Origin: CAYSBE01 sp964429245
Lineage (GTDB): Bacteria > Bacteroidota > Bacteroidia > UKL13-3
Direction: 5' to 3'
NCBI GenBank assembly: GCA_964429245.1
Contig: CAYSBE010000004.1
Location: 1-48,627, forward strand
DNA: 48,627 nucleotides
Shown here piece by piece: positions 1-7,556 of this stretch. How positions within the stretch are numbered: the first letter of the stretch is position 1; every line of letters begins with the position of its first letter. A program made the translations under genes and the position numbers. The notes under the pieces are model-generated. The model was given only the letters and a program-made list of their open reading frames with translations, was not told where the DNA came from and searched no databases.

Positions 1-224
1 GCAAAAATTACTTTTTTACCTTCTACAAAAATCCCCACACGATAATCCGCAATTCTTATGCGGTATGCTGATTTATGACCTTTTAATTTTTTTGCTTGTT
101 GAACCTCACTAAAGCTTTTTGCCGATTCAATACTAACAATAAGTTTGGCAATATTCTGTTTTACAGACTTTATACTAATCTTATCAATATCTTTGCTGAA
201 TTTATCTAAAAATTCAACTTCCAT
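1..224 (-). CDS. RelE/ParE-type toxin, partial (cut by window edge)
   Basis: The reverse strand is open from an ATG at 224 to the window edge, giving about 74 residues that begin MEVEFLDKFSKDIDKI. The pattern of an N-terminal helix pair, then KKLKGHKSAYRIRIADYRV, then a hydrophobic strand (GIFVEGKKVIF) is that of RelE/ParE-superfamily toxins, where the central basic R-I-x-x-Y-R-V strand is characteristic. Family members are mRNA interferases or gyrase poisons, and I cannot tell which this is. The start codon overlaps the stop of the upstream antitoxin by one base (TAATG), so the two are translationally coupled. The last ~15 residues, which usually hold a catalytic or His/Arg residue, lie outside the window. 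Confidence 0.75.
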   Translation of the reverse strand, partial: MEVEFLDKFSKDIDKISIKSVKQNIAKLIVSIESAKSFSEVQQAKKLKGHKSAYRIRIADYRVGIFVEGKKVIF

Positions 225-421
225 TAGGATTTTAATTTAGACATAATTGTTTCGCGACTAGCTTTTTTATTCCTATCAGCAGACTTCATTAACTTATATA
301 ATCCAATATCTTCCATTTCTTCAATAGAAACTGAAGTTGATGAAATACCTAGTTTCTTTAAAAGCTCGGACAGAAATTTAAATTCAGTCGAATTTTTTGC
401 TGTTATTACAATTCCTTTCAT
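224..421 (-). CDS. antitoxin of the RelE/ParE-type pair
   Basis: A 65-residue protein if started at the ATG at 421 (MKGIVITAKN). The longer frame back to 445 adds an unlikely hydrophobic leader. The sequence has a beta-strand, a FLSELLKKLG helix, an acidic stretch (SIEEMEDIGL) and a basic C-terminus. This is the size and layout of the small Bacteroidota antitoxins placed directly before RelE-like toxins. It ends one base into the toxin start. The role is assigned from position and size; no named DNA-binding fold is obvious. Such pairs usually repress their own promoter, which would lie just right of 421. Confidence 0.6.
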   Translation of the reverse strand: MKGIVITAKNSTEFKFLSELLKKLGISSTSVSIEEMEDIGLYKLMKSADRNKKASRETIMSKLKS

Positions 422-491
422 GTTACAAATATAAAAAATAATCATAGAATCGTTTGATGAGGTTTAACCTTGATAAAGCAGATCGCGGCTA

Positions 492-518
492 TTGCAATTG
501 CACTACAAATCCCTTAGC
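492..518 (+). repeat. direct repeat, left copy (Rhs cassette boundary)
   Basis: A 27-base sequence that recurs as 26 bases at 2000-2025 with one substitution and one missing base. Both copies contain the perfect 10-base palindrome TGCAATTGCA, here at 493-502. It lies just before the broken 5' end of the Rhs fragment. The copies bracket the toxin-tip and lipoprotein genes, which suggests a cassette boundary. Confidence 0.6.
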
Positions 519-547
519 TTCGATAGTGTAAAAAACAACACTCCAAA

Positions 548-1411
548 TTGCACCCCGCTACCCGCCATACAACCAATACATTAACCTTGCTAAGCGGGCA
601 TCGTTTCAGATTTAATAGTATGGAACGTGACAATGAAACCTACGGATTGGGCAATGCTTACGATTTTGGTGATCGTATATACAATTCACGGTTAGGCAAG
701 TGGATGTCTCCAGATAAACTCGCAAGGGAGTATGCCCCAATTTCACCGTATGTGATTTCTCTTAATAACCCATTAATATTTAGAGATGCTGATGGTAATT
801 ATGTAATAGGTTCCGATGGAAAGCCTGTAACTTATACTCAAGGGCAAAATGGTCAAATTGAATGGTCTTCAAATGCAACCGCAGATGTAAAGAAAATTGG
901 AGAGGCGATGCTTAAAACTGAGAAAGGAAAGCAAGTGTTTGATAAAATGGTTGCATCAAGAGGTAAAGTACACTTAAAATATTCGGAGAAAGCTTTATAT
1001 CAACAAACCCCAACAGGCAAGTATAGGTTAAGTTATGGTATGACAGAATCGTTATATAATGAAAAGTTACCTGATGGGTCTGAAAGTGCAAAGGCTATTG
1101 AAGATATTGATGGTACACTTGTTCTAGAAGAAGTTGAAATAACAATTTACGGAGGCACTTTTAAAGCTGCAAAAGGGGATATGTCAGCAATGCCAGAGGG
1201 AACTGAGATGAAGGATATTATAATAACCGACCCAGAAAGAATGTACTTAGGAACAGAAGAAGAAATGTTAAATGGAGTGGGAACACATGAAGGTACCCAT
1301 TTCTTAACAACTCCTGATGAGGTTGCTAAAGGTAAAACGGATTTAGAAAAAACACCGAACAGGGAAGAAAACAGAAGCCGAAAACAGTACAATAACTTAG
1401 AAAAAGACTAA
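548..1411 (+). pseudogene. orphan Rhs C-terminal tip with HExxH motif (5'-truncated rhs gene)
   Basis: Residues 16-85 match the conserved end of Rhs/YD-repeat proteins: GHRFRFNSMERDNE, then AYDFGDRIYNSRLGKW, then SPYVISLNNPLIFRDADG. An intact Rhs protein has hundreds of residues of YD repeats before this point. Here an in-frame stop (TAG, 524-526) and non-coding sequence precede it, so the core is missing. The frame starts at a TTG (548) or an ATG (620). After the core comes a variable ~200-residue tip, the usual toxin position, carrying GVGTHEGTHFL with a zincin-type HExxH motif (H247-H251) and a charged tail. I infer a metallopeptidase-like toxin, now an orphan that can probably be expressed only after recombination into a complete rhs gene. 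The stop overlaps the next gene's ATG by one base. Confidence 0.75.
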
Positions 1412-1866
1412 TGAAACAGATTATAAAAACAACGATTGTCTTTTTTGTACTAATTTATGGATGTAAGACCAATCAGCGATACTCTGATAATAAATGTTAC
1501 AAAAATGAGAGTGTTAAAGTTGCTCTTAGCGTAAAGCAGACTGATAGTTTACAAACGTATCTTAAAGCATATTTTAATCCTCCTTGCAAAATTGAGCAAT
1601 TATGTTTTTTCGATCGAGGAACTGTGAAATACAGTGATAGAATTGTGGGAATGTTCGAAGTCAATATGCCTATTCAGCATTTACCTTCATTATTCATTTT
1701 GAAACATATTGATGATAGTATTGATATACTAAGTGGGGTGGATATACATTTATATTATAAGCAGATAAATCATTTTGTAGTAAAGCATAAAAGCTATTTA
1801 AGTCCTAATGCCAAAAGAGGAATTATTAGAACTTTGAATAAGTACTCAATTGCAAATGGGAAATGA
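1411..1866 (+). CDS. small lipoprotein, candidate immunity protein for the Rhs tip
   Basis: 151 residues with a lipoprotein signal: a short basic N-terminus, a hydrophobic run and the lipobox LIYGC (Cys18), so it is probably exported and lipidated. No family is recognised. It starts on the stop of the Rhs tip (TAATG), which is the standard position of an immunity gene. A lipoprotein immunity protein would make sense if the toxin acts in the periplasm or at the envelope. The rest is mixed alpha/beta with one Cys-rich patch (PPCKIEQLC). Function is inferred only from position. Confidence 0.55.
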   Translation: MKQIIKTTIVFFVLIYGCKTNQRYSDNKCYKNESVKVALSVKQTDSLQTYLKAYFNPPCKIEQLCFFDRGTVKYSDRIVGMFEVNMPIQHLPSLFILKHIDDSIDILSGVDIHLYYKQINHFVVKHKSYLSPNAKRGIIRTLNKYSIANGK

Positions 1867-1924
1867 TAGTGTCGGTAATGTCCCATTTATCAAGTAAAAA
1901 AACCGCTGCCACAAGAATCTTTCC

Positions 1925-1957
1925 CTCCGCTAACGCGCGAAAAGCAGTTCAGCGGAG
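1925..1957 (+). repeat. inverted repeat after the Rhs cassette
   Basis: CTCCGCT (1925-1931) pairs with AGCGGAG (1951-1957) across a 19-base loop that contains GCGCGC-like sequence. No T-run follows, so it is a poor intrinsic terminator. It is GC-rich compared with its surroundings and sits between the lipoprotein gene and the right direct repeat. It may be a cassette-associated element. Confidence 0.5.
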
Positions 1958-1999
1958 ATAATTCTTTCGCAGTGCCTAACCAATCTTAAACTTGGTATC

Positions 2000-2025
2000 T
2001 TGCAATTGCACCACAAACCCTTAGC
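2000..2025 (+). repeat. direct repeat, right copy (Rhs cassette boundary)
   Basis: Near-identical to 492-518 and in the same orientation, including the palindrome TGCAATTGCA at 2001-2010. The 277-base stretch from 1867 to 2143 otherwise holds only the 1925-1957 hairpin and AT-rich leader sequence; I see no gene or RNA in it. Confidence 0.6.
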
Positions 2026-2143
2026 CCTTGTATAAATAGCGAGATGTTCAAGTAAATAGACAATTTTTTGTTTGTGTTTATAATTATACACACATTATCA
2101 ACAATGTTTGAACTACAATTTGTATAATTGTATTTCGTTAACC

Positions 2144-2944
2144 ATGATAAGTATGTCAAAAAAGCAATCTAATCGAAACATTTTTCAAACAGTAATGCTC
2201 ACAATTTCTGTTATAGGAATCCTTGTTATTGTTGTCGCTTTTTCAGGTGTAGTTGCTACTCCAAATGTGTTATCCAAACTAAGTTCGCCCACTTATCCGT
2301 CATTCGGTGTAAACTTGCCTGCCGATTTTGAAGTACACGGAATTGATGTATCTCGTCATCAGCAAAATATTGACTGGGAGGCTGTTAGTAAAATGAAACA
2401 CAATGATGTGTCCATTTCATTTGTATATATTAAAGCATCAGAAGGCAAAACCATATCTGATAATTATTTTAAGCAAAATTGGAGAGCAGTAAAAGAGCAT
2501 GGAATGTTGAGAGGCGCTTACCATTTTTATCGCCCTCATTTAACTGCAGAGGTGCAAGCAAATTTATTCTTCTCTCAGTTGCCAAAATTAGAAAAAGGAG
2601 ATTTACCTCCTGTATTGGATATTGAGATTAAAGGAAATACTCCAGTTTCAACCATGAGAAAAGGATTGAAGAAGTGGTTGGTAATGGTAGAAAAGAAATA
2701 TGGTGTTACTCCCATCATTTATACCAACTACAGTTTTCATAAAAACTACTTAAATACTCCGGAATTTAAAAAATATCCATTATGGATAGCACATTACAAA
2801 ACGCCTAACTTGTATCATAAAATGAGTAATTGGCATTTTTGGCAACATACCGATAGGGCCAATGTAAATGGTATCAGAGGTGGGGTAGATTTCAACGTGT
2901 ATAAAGGGAGTTTAGATGAGTTGAAAACCCTTTGCAAAAAGTAA
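2144..2944 (+). CDS. membrane-anchored GH25 lysozyme (muramidase)
   Basis: A glycoside hydrolase family 25 domain, which cleaves the MurNAc-GlcNAc beta-1,4 bond of peptidoglycan. Numbered from the ATG at 2153, there is one membrane segment (about 12-34). The catalytic domain then begins at HGIDVSRHQ (Asp65), with YIKASEG, GAYHFYRP and the catalytic pair in VLDIE (Asp156, Glu158). It ends with HFWQHT and GVDFNVYKG, the usual GH25 C-terminal strands. The domain is complete. An ATG at 2144 is also possible; an upstream TTG at 2108 is less likely. The single membrane anchor suggests a periplasm-facing enzyme for wall remodelling. It lies next to the Rhs cassette, but nothing shows that the two are linked. 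Confidence 0.88.
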   Translation: MISMSKKQSNRNIFQTVMLTISVIGILVIVVAFSGVVATPNVLSKLSSPTYPSFGVNLPADFEVHGIDVSRHQQNIDWEAVSKMKHNDVSISFVYIKASEGKTISDNYFKQNWRAVKEHGMLRGAYHFYRPHLTAEVQANLFFSQLPKLEKGDLPPVLDIEIKGNTPVSTMRKGLKKWLVMVEKKYGVTPIIYTNYSFHKNYLNTPEFKKYPLWIAHYKTPNLYHKMSNWHFWQHTDRANVNGIRGGVDFNVYKGSLDELKTLCKK

Positions 2945-2947
2945 TTG

Positions 2948-3199
2948 CTATTTCTTTTTAGAAGTGAGTATGGCCACCACAAATGCAAATGAACCAAGTG
3001 CCAAAATCAATAAGAAACCATATTTAGCTTTCACATAAAAATCATAAGCCAGGTATACTGCGATAAAACTAAATATTGCTAACCGCAATGTTTTTCCAAT
3101 TTGATTATTTCCTCTGCTTATTCTTGGTAAAATAAAATACATAAATGCCACAATAGCTACCAAGGCTAAACACAATAAAATTATTTGAAGGGTTGTCAT
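2948..3199 (-). CDS. small hydrophobic membrane protein
   Basis: 83 residues with three predicted membrane segments (about 4-24, 39-57 and 60-78), a short basic loop (PRISRGNNQIGK) and a KKK end. No family is recognised. It starts with ATG, follows the alkaline phosphatase gene by 10 bases on the same strand and is probably cotranscribed with it. Its stop lies 3 bases from the convergent lysozyme stop. Bacteroidota genomes carry many such small inner-membrane proteins of unknown role. Confidence 0.65.
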   Translation of the reverse strand: MTTLQIILLCLALVAIVAFMYFILPRISRGNNQIGKTLRLAIFSFIAVYLAYDFYVKAKYGFLLILALGSFAFVVAILTSKKK

Positions 3200-3209
3200 G
3201 GTTCAAATA

Positions 3210-4295
3210 TTATTTTAAATCTAATAGATTTTTCAGCTTAACAAATATGGCTGTATTGTCATAGATGCCACTGAAATTTTCTGAACCGGGGCCAAAAGCA
3301 AATACTGGAACCATGATGCCTGTATGTTCGTTGTAAGTATATTTTGGTATAAATGCTTTTTTATCCGTTCTGTTTTCTGTTAAGGCCAATCCTCCCGTTT
3401 CATGATCTGCCGTAACAATTACAAGCACATCTTTTTGCTTTTCAGCCCAGTTGAGTACTTCATTTATACAATCATTAAAATCCCATAATTCAGTTTGCAT
3501 GTATTCAAAATCCATTGCATGTCCACCCCAATCAATTTGAGAGCCTTCTATCATCAGCATCATGCCATTGGGATTTCTGTTGGCATTAAAAATAGCCAGT
3601 TTCGATGCCCGGGTCAGAAAATCACTCCGACCATCCAGCATTCTAGGCATGCCGTCATAAGCATTCAGATACACCATTTTATCTGATCTGATATTCTGCC
3701 AATTTGATGAATCAGCTGATGTAGTAAATCCTTTGGCCTGCAATTCGGTAAGTAAACTACGGTTGTCTTTACGCTGCTCAAAAAATTTGTAACCACCGCC
3801 AATGGCTATGTCACAATTGCCATTCAGCAGTTGTTCTGCTATGTTTTCATATTGTCTGCGGTGTGTTACGTGCGCATAAAAACTTGCTGGAGTAGCATGC
3901 ACAATGGATGAGGTAGCAACTACTCCTGTTGACCATCCTATTTTTTTCACCAACTCAAATAATGTTGGCATTGGCATGCTATCGGCATCAACTCCAATGG
4001 CATTGTTGTATGTGCGCTTACCTATTGAAATGGCAGTTGCACCTGCACCACTATCTGTTACATAATCATCTGCCGAATGTGTTTTACTAAGACCGATAAC
4101 CTGAAATCTTTCAAATGCATTTCTTCCTTGATAGTTACTCATTGCACCTGTAATTTGTGCCAGTCCCATACCATCACCAATCATGATGATGACTTTTTTG
4201 GGTTTCTTCTCTTTGGCTTCTTTTTCAGTATGTTTAAATGCATATACCGAAATGATTAGTAAAGCGCTTATGGTGATTGCAATAGTTTTTTTCAT
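3210..4295 (-). CDS. secreted alkaline phosphatase (PhoA superfamily)
   Basis: 361 residues with an N-terminal signal or anchor (ALLIISVYAF). The metal and catalytic motifs of alkaline phosphatases are all present: IGDGMG (39-44), TDSGAGATA with nucleophile Ser82 after Asp81, HATPASFYAHVTHR (133-146), EGSQIDWGGHA (Glu250, Asp255, His259), TADHETGG (Asp297, His298) and EHTG (His324). These fit two Zn sites and one Mg site. It hydrolyses phosphate monoesters outside the cytoplasm to release phosphate. The length is compact, without the large inserts of PhoX or PhoD. No pho-box-like repeat was identified upstream. The small membrane protein at 2948 follows it. Confidence 0.92.
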   Translation of the reverse strand: MKKTIAITISALLIISVYAFKHTEKEAKEKKPKKVIIMIGDGMGLAQITGAMSNYQGRNAFERFQVIGLSKTHSADDYVTDSGAGATAISIGKRTYNNAIGVDADSMPMPTLFELVKKIGWSTGVVATSSIVHATPASFYAHVTHRRQYENIAEQLLNGNCDIAIGGGYKFFEQRKDNRSLLTELQAKGFTTSADSSNWQNIRSDKMVYLNAYDGMPRMLDGRSDFLTRASKLAIFNANRNPNGMMLMIEGSQIDWGGHAMDFEYMQTELWDFNDCINEVLNWAEKQKDVLVIVTADHETGGLALTENRTDKKAFIPKYTYNEHTGIMVPVFAFGPGSENFSGIYDNTAIFVKLKNLLDLK

Positions 4296-4331
4296 CTTGA
4301 AAGTAATTAAGTTCTGGCTATAGGAGTGTAT

Positions 4332-5441
4332 TTATATTAATTCATAATTTTTTCCGGGCAATGTTCTGATAATGCCTTGCATTTCTAAACCCAGTAGTAT
4401 TAATGACAGGTTGCTTGAGTCCATTTGCATATCATGCGACATATTATCAATATCAGCTTTTTGCTTCTGTCTGATGTAGTTTAATACACCCAGTTCATCT
4501 TCACTCAAATTGAGTGGCAACTCTTGTTGTATTTGAGAAGGAGTATTTGTTGATTCCCAATTCATCCAACTCAATACATCTTCGGGTTTGGTTAAAATTG
4601 CGGCTTTATTTTGCTTAATGAGTTTATTGCACCCGGCTGAATAGAGGTCGCCAATTCTACCCGGAACGGCCATCAATTCTTTATTGTACCCGTTTGCAAG
4701 TTCGGCTGTTATCATAGCGCCACCACGTTCAGCTGTTTCAATTACCAACAATACATCACATAGTCCGGCTACTATTCTGTTTCTAGTCGGAAAATTCTCT
4801 CTGTCAGGATTGGTTTGGCTCATATATTCGGTTAGCAACCCGCCATGTTCAATCATGCGTTTTGCGGTTACGGAATGTTGTGCAGGGTAAATTCTATCTA
4901 AACCATGAGCCATCACTCCAACGGTGGGTAAACTATTTTTAATAGCTGATTTATGTGCATGAATATCTATTCCATATGCGAGACCACTTAAAATAAGACT
5001 ACCTGTTGGCCTAAGTATTTCACATATTTCATCAATCAGGTGTTTGCCGTAATCACTTGCTTTACGGGTACCAACAATGCCCACAATTTTTGTATTATTT
5101 AAATCGGCATTTCCCAAATAGTATAAGATAGCGGGAGAGTCATCAATTTGTTTTAATCGTTTGGGATAAGCATCTGATGCATAAAACAAGGTATTTATTT
5201 TATGCTTTTCAATAAATAGGAGTTCATTTTCAACCCTGTCAAAATCATTAAAAGCAATGATGGCTTCAGCCGCTTTCTCTCCAATACCCGGAATGCGTAG
5301 CAGTTTTTGTTTTTTTTGTTTGAATACCTCTTCGGCACTGCCACAATAACTGATGAGATTTTTTGCAAGCACATTGCCAATCCAAGGCACCAGTGTAAGT
5401 GCCATTTCATAATAATAAGTGGGTTTTGCCTGAGCCTGCAT
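4332..5441 (-). CDS. dprA: DNA processing protein DprA
   Basis: 369 residues. The N-terminal part has a helix-hairpin-helix (RIPGIGEKAAEAI, 49-61). The Rossmann-like core has GIVGTRKAS (121-129), SGLAYGIDIHAH (152-163), FPTRNRI (217-223) and ERGGAMITAE (238-247). The C-terminal part is a winged-helix-like DML1 domain. DprA binds incoming single-stranded DNA and loads RecA during natural transformation. It is widely conserved even in species not known to be competent. The gene is full length and starts at ATG 5441. The alkaline phosphatase lies 36 bases downstream on the same strand, though no functional link is known. No other competence genes are in the window. Confidence 0.93.
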   Translation of the reverse strand: MQAQAKPTYYYEMALTLVPWIGNVLAKNLISYCGSAEEVFKQKKQKLLRIPGIGEKAAEAIIAFNDFDRVENELLFIEKHKINTLFYASDAYPKRLKQIDDSPAILYYLGNADLNNTKIVGIVGTRKASDYGKHLIDEICEILRPTGSLILSGLAYGIDIHAHKSAIKNSLPTVGVMAHGLDRIYPAQHSVTAKRMIEHGGLLTEYMSQTNPDRENFPTRNRIVAGLCDVLLVIETAERGGAMITAELANGYNKELMAVPGRIGDLYSAGCNKLIKQNKAAILTKPEDVLSWMNWESTNTPSQIQQELPLNLSEDELGVLNYIRQKQKADIDNMSHDMQMDSSNLSLILLGLEMQGIIRTLPGKNYELI

Positions 5442-5590
5442 GTTGTGAAAATAAATATTTATTTTCTTTATGCAATTATAAAATATCCCTTGTTATTAAG
5501 TATGGAATGATTAGCCACAATAATCCCTTTATCAAAAAAAATAGAAACCCGAGTATGCCAAGTTTTCTAAAATATTCCAATATGACTCGT

Positions 5591-5920
5591 TTATTCAGAA
5601 ATGATTTCATACACTTTAAAATCACTGGTCATTGGTGCTCTTTGCCCAAGTTCTTTGGCTTTTCTTATATCTTCAAAACCCCTTTTGTGCCCTTCAATAA
5701 ATTCGGGTGATGATGTCCAATCTTTAAATGCTTTTTCATTTTCCCAATAACTCACAATTAGATATGCATCATCATTTTTTATTGGTTTTAAAACATGCAT
5801 GTTTTTAAATCCAGGCATACGATCTATTGCATGTGCTCTGGTTGCGAATAAGTCTTCAAAACGTTGAGCATACTCTGGCTCGCATTTAATGTAATTAATA
5901 GCAACAAAATTCTCTTTCAT
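5591..5920 (-). CDS. antibiotic biosynthesis monooxygenase (ABM) domain protein
   Basis: 109 residues from the ATG at 5920 (MKENFVAINYI). The 9-residue extension to 5947 is unlikely. A single ferredoxin-like ABM fold is suggested by NYIKCEPEYAQRFEDLFATR, MPGFKNMHVLKP, YLIVSYWENEKAFKDWTSS and F-x-x-GHKRG. The pattern of W/F after the YWENEKAF strand resembles HmoA/IsdG-like small haem-handling monooxygenases more than polyketide tailoring enzymes. The exact substrate cannot be read from the sequence. The gene stands alone; the flanking intergenic regions (5442-5590 and 5921-6072) hold no recognised gene. Confidence 0.75.
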   Translation of the reverse strand: MKENFVAINYIKCEPEYAQRFEDLFATRAHAIDRMPGFKNMHVLKPIKNDDAYLIVSYWENEKAFKDWTSSPEFIEGHKRGFEDIRKAKELGQRAPMTSDFKVYEIISE

Positions 5921-6014
5921 ATATTTTAAATTGAATATACAAATCAAGTTTATTATTAATAATTAGTCTAAATAAAAATAATAATTTTATATAACGTATT
6001 GATTTTAAGCAAAA

Positions 6015-6046
6015 AAAAATCCCGACCAATATTGGTCGGGATTTTT
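6015..6046 (-). terminator. intrinsic terminator of the infC-rpmI-rplT operon
   Basis: A near-perfect palindrome: ATCCCGACCAAT (6019-6030) pairs with ATTGGTCGGGAT (6031-6042), flanked by A and T runs. It follows rplT by about 25 bases on the minus strand and works with a U-run in either direction, so it may also stop read-through from the left. Confidence 0.88.
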
Positions 6047-6072
6047 ATACACGGTACAACGGTAGTTAGACC

Positions 6073-6417
6073 TTATTTTACTTTTTCAACAACAGCTTTG
6101 AATGTTTCTGGATGATTCATCGCTAAATCAGCAAGAACCTTACGGTTGATTCCAAGCTCTTTTTTGGTAGCCAATCCCATAAATTGAGAGTAACTCAATC
6201 CATGCTGACGAACACCTGCATTGATACGCATAATCCAAAGGCTGCGGAAATTGCGTTTTTTGGTTTTACGATCGCGGTAAGCATATTGCAAACCTTTATC
6301 AATCGTGTGTTTCGCTATGGTTAATACATTTTTACGTTTACCCCAGTAGCCTTTGGCTAATCCGAGGAGTTTTTTTCTGCGTCTGCGAGACGCTACTGCG
6401 TTTACTGAACGTGGCAT
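6073..6417 (-). CDS. rplT: 50S ribosomal protein L20
   Basis: 114 residues, the normal length. It begins MPRSVNAVASRRRRKKLLG and contains GYWGKRKN, AYRDRKTKKRNFRSLWI and RINAGVRQHGLSYS, all standard L20 segments. The very basic N-terminus enters 23S rRNA during early assembly. It is the third gene of infC-rpmI-rplT. In Proteobacteria and Firmicutes the cluster is regulated by L20 or by a leader. No clear leader structure was recognised here, but the 106-base gap between rpmI and rplT would be the place to look. Confidence 0.98.
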   Translation of the reverse strand: MPRSVNAVASRRRRKKLLGLAKGYWGKRKNVLTIAKHTIDKGLQYAYRDRKTKKRNFRSLWIMRINAGVRQHGLSYSQFMGLATKKELGINRKVLADLAMNHPETFKAVVEKVK

Positions 6418-6523
6418 AATTTAATTTTTAGTTTTTTGGACCTAAGCGCTCCGCATTGTGTGGAATCTTTTTTTGCTTTTATCCGGGTTAAACAATAGAA
6501 ACCAAAAAGTTTCTTTTACTTTT

Positions 6524-6724
6524 TTACTTACCTATTCCAAGTAAGTTTTTCACCAATCCCATATCGGCATCCTTCACGACAACCATTTTGGTTAGTCCGC
6601 GTTTTTGCTTGGTGGTTTTTTTGGTGAGGATGTGATTTTTGAATGCTTGCGCACGTTTAATTTTACCACTAGGGGTTACTTTAAAACGTTTTTTTGCAGC
6701 ACTGATGGTTTTAATCTTTGGCAT
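6524..6724 (-). CDS. rpmI: 50S ribosomal protein L35
   Basis: 66 residues starting MPKIKTISAAKKRFKVTPSG and containing the basic RAFKNHILTKK-like centre (here RAQAFKNHILTKKTTKQKRG). The length is normal. It lies between infC and rplT in the conserved order. Confidence 0.97.
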   Translation of the reverse strand: MPKIKTISAAKKRFKVTPSGKIKRAQAFKNHILTKKTTKQKRGLTKMVVVKDADMGLVKNLLGIGK

Positions 6725-6767
6725 CTTTCCTCTGTTTTATTTAGTTGTTGTACGTGTTATTTATCTT

Positions 6768-7364
6768 TTATTTTCCTGATTTACCTTTTGGGCTCATCAA
6801 TAGAAACATTTTTTTTCCTTCTAGTTTAGGCAATTGTTCTACCTTGCCAAATTCTTGTAAACGCTGAGCAAATTGAAGCAATAAAACTTCGCCTCGTTCT
6901 TTGTAAACAATAGAACGGCCTTTGAAAAATACAAATGCCCTTACTTTATTTCCTTCTTGTAAAAACTTTTCAGCATGCTTAACCTTAAAGTCAAAGTCAT
7001 GTTCATCCGTATTTGGGCCAAACCTGATTTCTTTTACTTCCTGTTTTACAGAATTTGCCTTAAGTTCTTTTTTCTTCTTCTTTTGTTCGTATAAAAACTT
7101 TTTATAGTCAACTACTTTACAAACCGGTGGCACTGCGTTTGGGGAAATTTCTACCAAATCAACACCCTGTTCTTCCGCAATAGCTAATGCATCACGAAGC
7201 TTGTAAACGCCAACTTCTATGTTTTCTCCTACCAGCCTTACTTCCGGTGCGGATATATACTGATTGATTTTATGCTCTGCTTCGGTAATCCTTCTTCCTC
7301 TTTGGAATGGTGGACGTTGACCCGGTGTTGATGAAGGTCTAAATGGTTGATTCGGTGCTGCCAA
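6768..7364 (-). CDS. infC: translation initiation factor IF-3 with a non-AUG start
   Basis: About 198 residues. A short Pro/Arg-rich extension (PNQPFRPSSTPGQRPPFQRGRR) precedes the N-domain (INQYISAPEVRLVGENIEVGV). The linker helix is rich in lysine (YEQKKKKKELK) and the C-domain has EIRFGPNTDEHDFDFKVKHAEKFL and RGRSI-like FKGRSIVYKERG. IF-3 binds the 30S subunit and rejects non-canonical start codons. No ATG exists in frame between the upstream in-frame stop (TAA, seven codons before) and the gene body, so initiation must use the TTG at 7364 or the ATA two codons before it. A rare start on infC is the known basis of IF-3 autoregulation in E. coli (AUU). thrS is 192 bases upstream in the same direction. 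Confidence 0.95.
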   Translation of the reverse strand: MAAPNQPFRPSSTPGQRPPFQRGRRITEAEHKINQYISAPEVRLVGENIEVGVYKLRDALAIAEEQGVDLVEISPNAVPPVCKVVDYKKFLYEQKKKKKELKANSVKQEVKEIRFGPNTDEHDFDFKVKHAEKFLQEGNKVRAFVFFKGRSIVYKERGEVLLLQFAQRLQEFGKVEQLPKLEGKKMFLLMSPKGKSGK

Positions 7365-7556
7365 GTTTATTTTTAGTTGTTGTTATTGTTTTTAAGGTTG
7401 AACATGTTTGTTTTAAAAATCAATAAGAATTGCTTCGTTACGATTTTTAAAGCGGGCTGCGAATATCTGAAAAATATAGGAATTCAAAAAGTTTTAGTAA
7501 ATTATTATTTTTCAGCACATTAGCTTGTTTAACATTAGGCACCTTTTAGGGCTTAA

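Noticed and set aside
7365..7556. Possible structured leader or riboswitch before infC
   Set aside because: The 192 bases are AT-rich; I could not build a convincing conserved structure by eye.
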